A stretch of DNA of 7,981 nt from Candidatus Thorarchaeota archaeon (lineage in GTDB: Archaea; Asgardarchaeota; Thorarchaeia; Thorarchaeales; Thorarchaeaceae), in contig DAOWNS010000074.1 in assembly GCA_030642465.1 (NCBI GenBank), positions 1 through 7,981 on the forward strand, written 5' to 3'. A program made the translations under genes and the position numbers. How positions within the stretch are numbered: position 1 is the first letter of the stretch; each line of letters starts with the position of its first letter. This document shows, one piece after another, positions 1-5,489 of the stretch. The notes below the pieces were generated by a model that was given only the letters and a program-made list of their open reading frames with translations, was not told the DNA's origin and did no database searches.

Positions 1-359
1 CCCTGATTACCTATTCCAGAATGCTTCTTTATTCTCTGGAGGCGGCAGACGAGTTGGAGAAGGAAGGGATTAGCGTTGAGATTATTGACTTAAGGAGTTT
101 ATTCCCTCTGGACATCAAAACAATTATTGAGTCAGTAAAAAAAACCAATCGGGTGGTAATTGTAGAAGAGGATTGCAAAACAGGGGGAGTAGGAGCAGAG
201 GTCGGGATGCAAATTATGGAAAATGCTTTTGATTACCTTGATGCCCCCATCAAGAGAGTCAACGCGCCCGATACTCCGGTTCCATTCAGTCCGCCGCTTG
301 AACAGGCATTCATTCCAGACAAGGATAAAATCATTAGCGCAGTACACGAAATCGTGTAA
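1..359 (+). CDS. 2-oxoacid dehydrogenase E1 component, beta subunit (C-terminal part, 5' end outside window)
   Basis: This is the C-terminal part of the beta subunit of the thiamine-diphosphate E1 enzyme of a pyruvate, branched-chain 2-oxoacid or acetoin dehydrogenase complex. The frame is open from base 3 (LITYSRMLLYSLEAADEL) to the TAA at 357-359, about 118 residues, so the start and the catalytic N-terminal domain lie to the left. What is visible is the transketolase C-terminal domain. It has the IDLRSLFPLD strand-turn, the VVIVEED...GGVGAEVG segment, and the closing NAPDTPVPFSPPLEQAFIP element usual in E1 beta. The E2 gene follows directly, with its ribosome-binding site overlapping this stop codon, so the two are surely cotranscribed. 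E1 alpha is expected just upstream. The substrate cannot be told from this fragment. Confidence 0.92.
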   Translation, partial: LITYSRMLLYSLEAADELEKEGISVEIIDLRSLFPLDIKTIIESVKKTNRVVIVEEDCKTGGVGAEVGMQIMENAFDYLDAPIKRVNAPDTPVPFSPPLEQAFIPDKDKIISAVHEIV

Positions 360-364
360 GGTGA
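359..364 (+). promoter_or_regulatory. Ribosome-binding site of the E2 gene, overlapping the E1 beta stop
   Basis: AGGTGA lies five bases before the ATG at 370 and includes the last base of the E1 beta stop codon. It fixes the E2 start at 370, although the frame is open upstream to 223. It also suggests that E2 translation is coupled to termination of E1 beta. An in-frame GTG at 361 falls inside this site and is therefore unlikely to be the start. Confidence 0.65.
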
Positions 365-369
365 AACCT

Positions 370-1590
370 ATGGTCACTACTATGATCATGCAACGCATGA
401 GCGTCGCCATGGAATATGGAGTCATTCTGAAATGGCTCAAGAAAGAGGGTGACACAGTTAAGAAAGGTGACCTAGTGGTCGAGATATTCGGGGAGAAGAA
501 CGAGTTTGAGTTGGAAGCTCCCGCCGACGGCGTCCTACTGAAGATACTCTGCAACGTGGATGACGAAATTCCCATCAGCGAACCCATCGCATTCATCGGG
601 AAGAAAGGCGAGAAGATACCTGACATTCGACCCAAGAAACTCAATGAACCGGCACAAGCTGCTCCCGCACAACCAGTGCACGCGGCGGCAACCCAGTTTG
701 AAACAGCTGGGCTACAAGAAGTTCAAGATACAGAAACAAGATTGCCAAGCGGAAAAATCAAGGCATCTCCCAGAGCAAAGAAGAAAGCTGAGGAACTTGG
801 AGTAGACCTGTCCTTCATCATAGGAACTGGACCGGGAGGGAGAATCATAGAGAAGGATATCGTGGCACAGCCAGCTACGATGATGATGAAAGATTCAAGA
901 AAAGTGCGCGGGTCAAAAACGCTGTCACCTTTGAGAAGAACCATAGCTCGTAGAATGACTCAGAGCTGGCAACATCCTCACATCACCATGATCACAGAGA
1001 TTGACATGAGCGAGGTCGTTGCCCTCAGAGAAGAAATAAACAAGAAGGTTCAGAAGAAGCTCGGATTCAGGGTTTCTTTCAATGATATCATTGTAAAGGC
1101 AGTGGCGGATACGCTTGAGAAGTTCCCTAAATTCAACGCCACGCTTGCTGGAAATGAATTCCGCATGTTCTCTGACATACACATCGGAGTTGCTATGGCT
1201 ACTGAAGAGGGCCTTATTGTTCCAACAGTAAAAGGGGCCAACAAGAAGTCAATCACACAGATTGCTCAGGAAATAAGGGTTCTTGGAAAGAAGGTAAAGG
1301 GGAATGCATTGGAGCCTGAAGACCTGGCTGAAGGCACATTCACCGTTTCGAATCTAGGGTCATTCGGAGTTGACCTATTCATTCCGGTAATCAACCCACC
1401 CGAGAGCGCAATTTTGGCGCTTGGACAGATTAAGAAAAAGCCAGTAGTGATAGATGACATAATCACTGTAAGAAGCATGATGATGGCCAGCTGTGCAGTG
1501 GACCATAGAGTGCTGGATGGTGCACCTGCGGGCCAATTCCTTGCTGCTCTCAAGGATGCACTTGAGAACCCCTTCTTCTTGAAAATCTAA
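370..1590 (+). CDS. 2-oxoacid dehydrogenase complex E2: dihydrolipoamide acyltransferase
   Basis: This is the acyl-transferring core of a 2-oxoacid dehydrogenase complex. It takes the acyl group from E1 on a swinging lipoyl arm and passes it to CoA, in the cytoplasm. From the ATG at 370 the protein has 406 residues, normal for a single-lipoyl E2. Domain order: lipoyl domain about 5-80, with the expected lipoyl-lysine K43 in the turn FGEKNEFELEAPADG (most relatives have DKA where this has EKN); an Ala/Pro/Gln-rich linker about 85-127; a peripheral-subunit-binding domain about 128-168 (KASPRAKKKAEELGVDL, GTGPGGRI, EKDI); and the catalytic domain about 185-406, ending with the active-site motif DHRVLDG (H379, D383). 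It is cotranscribed with E1 beta. Substrate (pyruvate, branched-chain 2-oxoacid or acetoin) is unresolved. No E3 gene follows within the window. Confidence 0.95.
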   Translation: MVTTMIMQRMSVAMEYGVILKWLKKEGDTVKKGDLVVEIFGEKNEFELEAPADGVLLKILCNVDDEIPISEPIAFIGKKGEKIPDIRPKKLNEPAQAAPAQPVHAAATQFETAGLQEVQDTETRLPSGKIKASPRAKKKAEELGVDLSFIIGTGPGGRIIEKDIVAQPATMMMKDSRKVRGSKTLSPLRRTIARRMTQSWQHPHITMITEIDMSEVVALREEINKKVQKKLGFRVSFNDIIVKAVADTLEKFPKFNATLAGNEFRMFSDIHIGVAMATEEGLIVPTVKGANKKSITQIAQEIRVLGKKVKGNALEPEDLAEGTFTVSNLGSFGVDLFIPVINPPESAILALGQIKKKPVVIDDIITVRSMMMASCAVDHRVLDGAPAGQFLAALKDALENPFFLKI

Positions 1591-1693
1591 ACAAATCAAT
1601 CAAAAAGGTTATGACCGTTCATGCGCACATTCAGCATGGAGGGCGAGGGAAAGCAAGTAATTCCTGAGCTTGAAGTGAATACGAGGTATCAAG

Positions 1694-2017
1694 ATGATTA
1701 AGTCAAAGACATGCCCAAAGTGCGGGGCATCACGAATTGCGGGACCACATAATGTACATGGAGGAGATGGCTACCACATCAAAGTTGACCTTCCTGGACT
1801 CTCCACTGCTAAATTGGAAACTTTCACATGTTCAGAATGTGGCTACACAGAGTTCTACGTTGATAAAGTCGGTTTGCGGAACATCAGGAATAGTGGTAGA
1901 TTTGTTCTGAACCCGCGAAGGGGAGCGTCTCGAGTGCCCAGACGATGTCCAAGTTGCGGCGCCAAAACACGGCCCGGATCAAGCTACTGCCATGAGTGTG
2001 CGACCCAATTCAATTAG
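1694..2017 (+). CDS. Small protein with two zinc ribbons (N-terminal ribbon DUF2082-like)
   Basis: This 107-residue basic protein carries two separate zinc ribbons. The first uses C7/C10 and C46/C49, and its ending FTCSECGYTEFY closely resembles the predicted nucleic-acid-binding zinc-ribbon family DUF2082. The second, near the C-terminus, uses C85/C88 and C99/C102 in the CPSCGAKTRPGSSYCHEC style common in archaeal proteins. An Arg-rich stretch (about 62-84) joins them and could bind nucleic acid. The start is supported by GAGGT at 1683-1687, six bases before the ATG. The gene lies 103 bases after the E2 stop with no clear TATA box in between, so it may share the E1/E2 transcript. Its actual function is unknown. 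Confidence 0.8.
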   Translation: MIKSKTCPKCGASRIAGPHNVHGGDGYHIKVDLPGLSTAKLETFTCSECGYTEFYVDKVGLRNIRNSGRFVLNPRRGASRVPRRCPSCGAKTRPGSSYCHECATQFN

Positions 2018-2033
2018 CTCGTCGAGCAGACAG

Positions 2034-2219
2034 TCACTGCTTAAGCATTGAAATAACAGTTTCTTTCTTCACGTTCTTGCCCAGCTCTTGCAGAGGATAA
2101 TTTATCCCGCAACCCTTACACTTCAAGGCAGAATACACCATTGTTCTACGTATTGCTCGCATCTCATAAATTGAGAGGACCCAATCGGTTCCCCCGCAGT
2201 TCTCACATTCAATCTTCAT
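2034..2219 (-). CDS. 61-residue single zinc-ribbon protein
   Basis: This very small protein has one treble-clef or ribbon-like zinc site: CENCG at residues 5-9 and CKGCG at 34-38, followed by a short positively charged tail that looks helical (NVKKETVISMLKQ). The two CxxC pairs are separated by 25 residues containing a basic MRAIRRT patch, which suggests binding to nucleic acid or another protein, but no family is recognised. A GAGGCG ribosome-binding site lies seven bases before the ATG on the minus strand, supporting a real gene. It is convergent with the double zinc-ribbon gene, the two stops being 16 bases apart, and divergent from the lipoate ligase. Confidence 0.7.
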   Translation of the reverse strand: MKIECENCGGTDWVLSIYEMRAIRRTMVYSALKCKGCGINYPLQELGKNVKKETVISMLKQ

Positions 2220-2273
2220 TTTCGCACGCCTCAGTATCTTTGTGTTGATTTCAGGCTGAAAAGCTCGTACTTG

Positions 2274-2281
2274 AATTTATC
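2274..2281 (-). promoter_or_regulatory. TATA-like box for the 61-residue zinc-ribbon gene
   Basis: On the minus strand this reads GATAAATT and lies about 55-60 bases before the ATG at 2219. A start of transcription near 2250 would leave a leader of about 30 bases containing the GAGGCG ribosome-binding site. The match to the archaeal TATA consensus is only fair. Confidence 0.3.
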
Positions 2282-2282
2282 A

Positions 2283-2306
2283 TTCCAACGCGAGTTGGGA
2301 AACTTG
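2283..2306 (+). other. Two overlapping, mutually exclusive hairpins with GNRA tetraloops
   Basis: Hairpin A pairs 2283-2289 with 2294-2300 (seven pairs, one G-U) around a GCGA loop. Hairpin B pairs 2291-2296 with 2301-2306 (six pairs, one G-U) around a GGGA loop. They share 2291-2300, so only one can form at a time. Both loops are GNRA only when read on the plus strand. Whether this stretch is transcribed on that strand is unknown, since it lies upstream of the plus-strand TATA-like box at 2328. Confidence 0.35.
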
Positions 2307-2327
2307 CATGTGTAATAAATTATCGGA

Positions 2328-2335
2328 CTTTAAAT
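2328..2335 (+). promoter_or_regulatory. TATA-like box driving the structured leader or small RNA and the lipoate ligase
   Basis: CTTTAAAT sits in an AT-rich patch (about 2310-2340) and is preceded by a purine-rich ATCGGA. Archaeal transcription normally starts about 25 bases downstream, which would place the 5' end near 2357, right at the base of the first hairpin (2359-2381). An alternative AT-rich match (TAATAAATTATC) lies just upstream, at about 2312-2323. Confidence 0.4.
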
Positions 2336-2356
2336 CATTCAGCGAGGATTCAACTT

Positions 2357-2470
2357 CCGGCGCAGACTACCTCTCTGCGTCACGCCTCGAAAACGACATC
2401 TGTTCCGAGCCTCTGATAGGTTTCTCTCCTCCGAGGCTCACCAGCCGGTGGTGTCCTCCACCACCGGCAT
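2357..2470 (+). ncRNA. Candidate structured RNA: long leader of the lipoate ligase or a separate small RNA
   Basis: Three stems follow one another. The first pairs 2359-2366 with 2374-2381 (eight pairs, one G-U, seven-base loop). The second pairs 2407-2413 with 2433-2439 and continues inward through 2415-2416/2430-2431 and 2419-2420/2428-2429 to a seven-base pyrimidine loop. The third pairs 2444-2453 with 2459-2468, ten perfect G/C-rich pairs around the loop TCCTC. Only four bases separate the second and third stems. The last stem is not followed by a T run, so it is not a standard terminator, and no plus-strand gene ends nearby that would need one. No known RNA family (tRNA, SRP, RNase P, C/D box) is recognised. 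The 5' end is inferred from the TATA-like box at 2328. Confidence 0.35.
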
Positions 2471-2556
2471 TCATTCTCGTTGTGCCAAAGTGTTAAGTCC
2501 AGTGCAGATATCTGGATTTCATTCTATTCTGACTGAGAAGTGATGTTGATCGTATC

Positions 2557-3369
2557 ATGGTCTGGCGAGTGATAGAAGACGGAGAATTGGACATCTACCG
2601 CAACCTATCGATAGAGGAGTCGCTTGCCAGAGTAAATGCGGATTCGGCAGAGAAAACCAACACGCTCCGCCTATGGCAATCAAACAGATCTGTAGTTATT
2701 GGCAGATTTCAATGCGTGCACAAAGAAGTGAACCTAAACTACTGCCAGAAAGAGAGCATTCGAATTGCGAGGCGTTTCACCGGAGGAGGAGCAGTATACC
2801 ATGGTACAGGTAACCTGAACTTCACCATTTGTGCGGACCAGCGCAAGCCGTATGTTCCCCGAAGTTTGAGGAAGCTATACCAAGGCTTTGTAGGTAGTAT
2901 CGCGAATGGGCTCCAGGAGATAGGAATACCCGTTACATACGACGAGAAGAGGTCATGCCTGAGAATCGGAGAGAAAAAAGTCACTGGAACCGCAGGATGG
3001 ATCAAGCAAGGAGTATCCTTTCTTCATGGCACACTTTTGATTGACGCCAACCTCAACACCCTTGAGAGGTCCTTGGACGCGCCAGCTGGCCAAATGCAAT
3101 ACTTAAGAGAGCGCACGAGAATCAGATGTAAACGGAGCAAGAGGGATGTGGTAACAAACATCTCTGCAGAAGTTAGTTCAAGACCCTCGGATGCTGAAAT
3201 TAGGGCGGCCATTGTCAGGGGCGTAGCCACATTCACAGACGAGAGCTTGGAATTCGGAAAACTAACCAAGTCTGAGGGAAATACTGCACAGGTTTTATAT
3301 CAGAGCCGCTATAGCCTCGATGAGTGGAACTTGGGGGTACCCGCCCCAAGACAGACAATTAACCAGTGA
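2557..3369 (+). CDS. lplA: Lipoate-protein ligase A family protein
   Basis: This enzyme activates lipoate with ATP to lipoyl-AMP and/or transfers it to the lysine of lipoyl domains such as that of the E2 encoded at 370-1590. At 270 residues it shows the biotin/lipoate ligase fold: the RRFTGGGAVYHGTGNLN motif at 72-88, EKKVTGTAG with the expected catalytic lysine K141, the HGTLLID strand at 157-163, and a VTNI segment near residue 198. Two oddities: the usual VYHD reads VYHG, and the protein stops near 270 residues, lacking the extra C-terminal domain of E. coli LplA (about 338 residues). That length resembles Thermoplasma LplA, which needs a separate LplB. The ATG at 2557 has no strong ribosome-binding site (GAAGTGAT lies about 12 bases upstream). 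The gene is preceded by a long structured region and followed closely by an AhpD-like gene. Confidence 0.9.
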   Translation: MVWRVIEDGELDIYRNLSIEESLARVNADSAEKTNTLRLWQSNRSVVIGRFQCVHKEVNLNYCQKESIRIARRFTGGGAVYHGTGNLNFTICADQRKPYVPRSLRKLYQGFVGSIANGLQEIGIPVTYDEKRSCLRIGEKKVTGTAGWIKQGVSFLHGTLLIDANLNTLERSLDAPAGQMQYLRERTRIRCKRSKRDVVTNISAEVSSRPSDAEIRAAIVRGVATFTDESLEFGKLTKSEGNTAQVLYQSRYSLDEWNLGVPAPRQTINQ

Positions 3370-3383
3370 GGAGACCCCAAGCA

Positions 3384-3731
3384 ATGCCAGAGGATGTCGA
3401 GAAGATACTCAAGGATTTCATGAAGCACTTTGGAGCTTTGAACAGGGATATTCCTGATACTAGGAACGCGTTTTCTGACCTTCTGAAAACAGTTCATGTT
3501 GACGGTGCCCTGTCTGCCAAGTTCAAGGAGATAATCTGTGTTGTTGCGTCAGTGCTAGCGCCATGTAAGTCCTGCATGGTTTATCACACTAAGCAAGCCA
3601 TTGCCGCTGGAGCCACGAGAGAAGAGATTATGGAAGCATGCGCAGTCGCCATTGTCATGGGTGGAGGCCCTGCGGCATCACAAGTTGCTGTTGTCCAAGA
3701 TGCTCTTGACAGGTGGAAGCCTAGACGTTAG
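3384..3731 (+). CDS. AhpD-like / carboxymuconolactone decarboxylase family protein with CxxC redox centre
   Basis: This 115-residue all-helical protein has the AhpD-type active site C61-K-S-C64-MVY-H68, preceded by KFKEIICVVAS and followed by TKQAIAAGATREEIMEA and the glycine-rich VMGGGPA helix cap. The CxxCxxxH arrangement points to a thiol peroxidase or disulfide reductase rather than a true decarboxylase. In Mycobacterium, AhpD is reduced by lipoamide dehydrogenase through a lipoylated E2, which fits this gene's place beside a lipoate ligase and near an E2 gene; use of that route here is inference. The ATG at 3384 is chosen because GAGGAG at 3368-3373, overlapping the ligase stop, lies ten bases before it. 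A GTG at 3366 in the same frame precedes that site. It probably forms an operon with the ligase. Confidence 0.88.
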   Translation: MPEDVEKILKDFMKHFGALNRDIPDTRNAFSDLLKTVHVDGALSAKFKEIICVVASVLAPCKSCMVYHTKQAIAAGATREEIMEACAVAIVMGGGPAASQVAVVQDALDRWKPRR

Positions 3732-3772
3732 ACAGATTGTGTACACAGAATCGGCAACCACAGACTGGGAGA

Positions 3773-4804
3773 TCACTTCAGATCAGTGAAGAGAACCTTG
3801 ATTGCTTGCTGTGTTTCCATGAGCTCAAATCCGCGTTCCCATTCATCCAGAGACAGCCTATGAGTGATGAGAGGAAGAACATCGATTTTGCCTGTTTCCA
3901 TGAGCCTGAGCGTCGTTACCCATGAGGACGGTAGAGTACCCCAAGTACCGGTCATTGTCAGCTCTTTCTCAATCATGTGATCTAAATTAACCTCTGCGGG
4001 TCTGCCGCGTACTCCAAGCAGAGAAATGTGTCCTGCAACCTTCACGAAATCTAGGGCTTGTTCGCATGCAATGCATGCGCCTGAAGCTTCAACTACGACG
4101 TCTGCGCCGCGACCGTCTGAGTGATCTAGGATTGCCTTCACCGGGTCGGACTCCGATTGGACATCGATTGTCACATCGGCACCGGTCTGCTTAGCAATAT
4201 CGAACCTCCACTGGTCTGAAGACACACCGGTCACAATGACTTTTCCTGCACCCATCGCTTTTGCAACTTGAACCGAAAGGAGACCCATGGTTCCAGGTCC
4301 TTGCACTACAACTATGTCACCGGCACAGATGGGTGTCTTTTCGACCAGAGCATGGACTACGCATGCAGTTGGCTCAGCGAGCGCTGCCGCTTCCATCGAT
4401 ACGCCTTTCGGAATGTGATGAATGATGTACTCGGGCACGGTCAAGTATTGAGCGAAGGCGCCATTAGCTTTCGAAACACCAAGAATCCTCTTGTCTTTGT
4501 TCGTGCATCGATTAATGTGTCCAGTTTTGCACTGATAGCATTGTCCGCAATATGCAGTAGCTGGAGATACAACTAGGTCGCCAACCCGTACCAAATTAAC
4601 GTTCACACCCACTTCCACGACCTTGCCGGAGTACTCATGTCCCAAGATCACAGGGGGCGTGTAAAACGACTGATCGTGTTTAATGTGGATGTCAGTCCCA
4701 CAGATACCGGCGGCGGCCACCTCAATAAGAACCTCGTCGTCTGCAGGTTTGGGAACAGCAACATCACGAAGCTCGATATTGCCGATGCCTCGTGCCGTTT
4801 TCAT
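3773..4804 (-). CDS. Zinc-dependent medium-chain alcohol dehydrogenase (sorbitol/threonine dehydrogenase-like)
   Basis: This cytoplasmic NAD(P)-dependent dehydrogenase of the MDR superfamily has 343 residues from the ATG at 4804, the usual length. Catalytic zinc ligands are visible as C35 (GICGTD), H56-E57 (LGHEYSG) and probably E144 (AEPTA). The structural zinc lobe has C86, C89, C92 and C100. The Rossmann fold carries GPGTMG at 169-174. The strand that normally ends in an acidic residue for NAD reads VIVTGVSSDQWR, without Asp or Glu, so NADP use is possible. Substrate is probably a polyol, sugar or amino-acid alcohol, but cannot be named. AGAGG just before the ATG supports this start over an in-frame TTG four codons upstream (4816). 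It is convergent with the AhpD-like gene (stops about 41 bases apart) and appears to be transcribed alone. Confidence 0.9.
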   Translation of the reverse strand: MKTARGIGNIELRDVAVPKPADDEVLIEVAAAGICGTDIHIKHDQSFYTPPVILGHEYSGKVVEVGVNVNLVRVGDLVVSPATAYCGQCYQCKTGHINRCTNKDKRILGVSKANGAFAQYLTVPEYIIHHIPKGVSMEAAALAEPTACVVHALVEKTPICAGDIVVVQGPGTMGLLSVQVAKAMGAGKVIVTGVSSDQWRFDIAKQTGADVTIDVQSESDPVKAILDHSDGRGADVVVEASGACIACEQALDFVKVAGHISLLGVRGRPAEVNLDHMIEKELTMTGTWGTLPSSWVTTLRLMETGKIDVLPLITHRLSLDEWERGFELMETQQAIKVLFTDLK

Positions 4805-4911
4805 GAGTCCTCTCAATAGTCAAGACCTCGCGTGAGCCATACTCGACTGACTATAGAACCTTATGGAGGGAGATTGCACTGTGGGGGAATGAGCGTTCGT
4901 CAGCTCTAGCA

Positions 4912-5280
4912 CTACAGGCTCTCAAGCTTCGCTCTGACCGTGGCGCCACAGTAATTGCATTTTGCTTCCAAGGGGCCAACCCAATCGATTTTCTCTTGAG
5001 AGATGGCTGCATCGCAGTTGGGGCACGTGGTAGGTAGTCGCACGGTCTTTATCTGTGCTCCATCAGTTCTCGTTTTCCCTCTCTGAGACTCGGGGATTGC
5101 AAAGCGTGGTGCTTCGACAACGAAGCTATCAACTGCCTTCGACATAACTGAGCCGGATTTACATACCTTCACCATGATAATCGCAACTACTACGCAGAAG
5201 ATCAAAGGTACAACGAGCATCAGAATCATGAACGTGCCGAAGAAATCGAATATTTCAAACGGGAAATCTGGTATCTGCAA
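4912..5280 (-). CDS. Small membrane-anchored zinc-ribbon protein
   Basis: This 122-residue protein has a short acidic, aromatic N-terminus (MQIPDFPFEIFDFFG), a single hydrophobic helix at about 16-37, a polar linker of about 45 residues with a basic patch (QRGKTR), and a C-terminal zinc ribbon with C86/C89 (CPNC) and C108/C111 (CNYCG). The positive-inside rule, with K38, K41 and K48 after the helix, suggests the ribbon faces the cytoplasm. AGGAG eight bases before the ATG supports the start. It lies about 107 bases upstream of the alcohol dehydrogenase on the same strand and is divergent from the 119-residue beta-rich protein. The family is not recognised; tethering of a nucleic acid or partner protein to the membrane is a guess. 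Confidence 0.72.
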   Translation of the reverse strand: MQIPDFPFEIFDFFGTFMILMLVVPLIFCVVVAIIMVKVCKSGSVMSKAVDSFVVEAPRFAIPESQRGKTRTDGAQIKTVRLPTTCPNCDAAISQEKIDWVGPLEAKCNYCGATVRAKLESL

Positions 5281-5346
5281 GTGAAACTCTCCTAAGGTGT
5301 CTAGCGGTTATGTGTTCGGCTCCTTTTTCGCTTATTACCTTTGCTG

Positions 5347-5359
5347 GAATCATAGATTC
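5347..5359. repeat. Short palindrome in the divergent promoter region
   Basis: GAATC-ATA-GATTC is a perfect five-base inverted repeat with a three-base spacer, lying between the starts at 5280 and 5490. Its position would suit an operator for either divergent gene, but so short a palindrome may be chance. Confidence 0.25.
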
Positions 5360-5380
5360 ATTGTGACCCTGTTCGGGTAG

Positions 5381-5400
5381 CTCTTCACCAGCTGTGAGAG
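5381..5400. repeat. Imperfect inverted repeat upstream of the TATA box
   Basis: CTCTTCAC and GTGAGAG are inverted around CAGCT, with one extra T in the left arm. It ends about 30 bases before the TATA box at 5431, a position where archaeal activators or repressors may bind. No known operator is recognised. Confidence 0.25.
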
Positions 5401-5425
5401 ACATTGCCGTCCGTTAAGGCAGTTC

Positions 5426-5438
5426 AAAAGCTATAAAT
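5426..5438 (+). promoter_or_regulatory. BRE plus TATA box of the 119-residue protein gene
   Basis: AAAAG followed directly by CTATAAAT is the best archaeal BRE/TATA match in the window. Transcription would start near 5460, giving a leader of about 30 bases that contains AGGGGT (5475-5480) nine bases before the ATG at 5490. This suggests a well-expressed gene with its own promoter. Confidence 0.65.
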
Positions 5439-5489
5439 GGCTCTTATCAATTCGACCAGAATCAGAACCTCAACAGGGGTTAGATAATT

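Larger units (their letters stand above)
2220..2556. other. Gene-free region of about 340 bases between divergent genes, rich in hairpins
   Basis: No convincing protein or tRNA is found here. From left to right it holds a minus-strand TATA-like box (2274-2281), two mutually exclusive GNRA-capped hairpins (2283-2306), a plus-strand TATA-like box (2328-2335), and three plus-strand hairpins at 2359-2381, 2407-2439 and 2444-2468. An apparently unstructured stretch of about 88 bases then runs to the ATG of the lipoate ligase. This is long and unusually structured for an archaeal intergenic region, where leaders are generally short. Confidence 0.6.

Noticed and set aside
223..369. Upstream extension of the E2 frame
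   Set aside because: It would overlap the E1 beta end by over 130 bases and add residues unlike any E2; the ribosome-binding site at 359-364 points to the ATG at 370.
132..644. Minus-strand open frame of 170 residues
   Set aside because: It lies antisense to E1 beta and E2, both recognised by strong motifs; its sequence shows no domain and no ribosome-binding site.
2017..2046. Small palindromes (GCTCGTCGAGC, GCTTAAGC) between convergent stops
   Set aside because: Stems are too short and lack a T run, so a terminator call is not supported.
2340..2480. Possible tRNA or C/D-box RNA
   Set aside because: No T-loop consensus and no cloverleaf; CTGA occurs, but no paired RUGAUGA box is at a suitable distance.
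2308..2496. Plus-strand 62-residue frame in the hairpin region
   Set aside because: No ribosome-binding site, Ser/Pro-rich low-information sequence, and it coincides with the palindromic stems, which explain its composition better.
3738..3747. Perfect ten-base palindrome TGTGTACACA between convergent genes
   Set aside because: Too short to separate from chance, and it lies between two stop codons where an operator is not expected.
4268..4576. Plus-strand 102-residue frame
   Set aside because: Antisense shadow of the alcohol dehydrogenase, whose zinc and Rossmann motifs are clear on the other strand.
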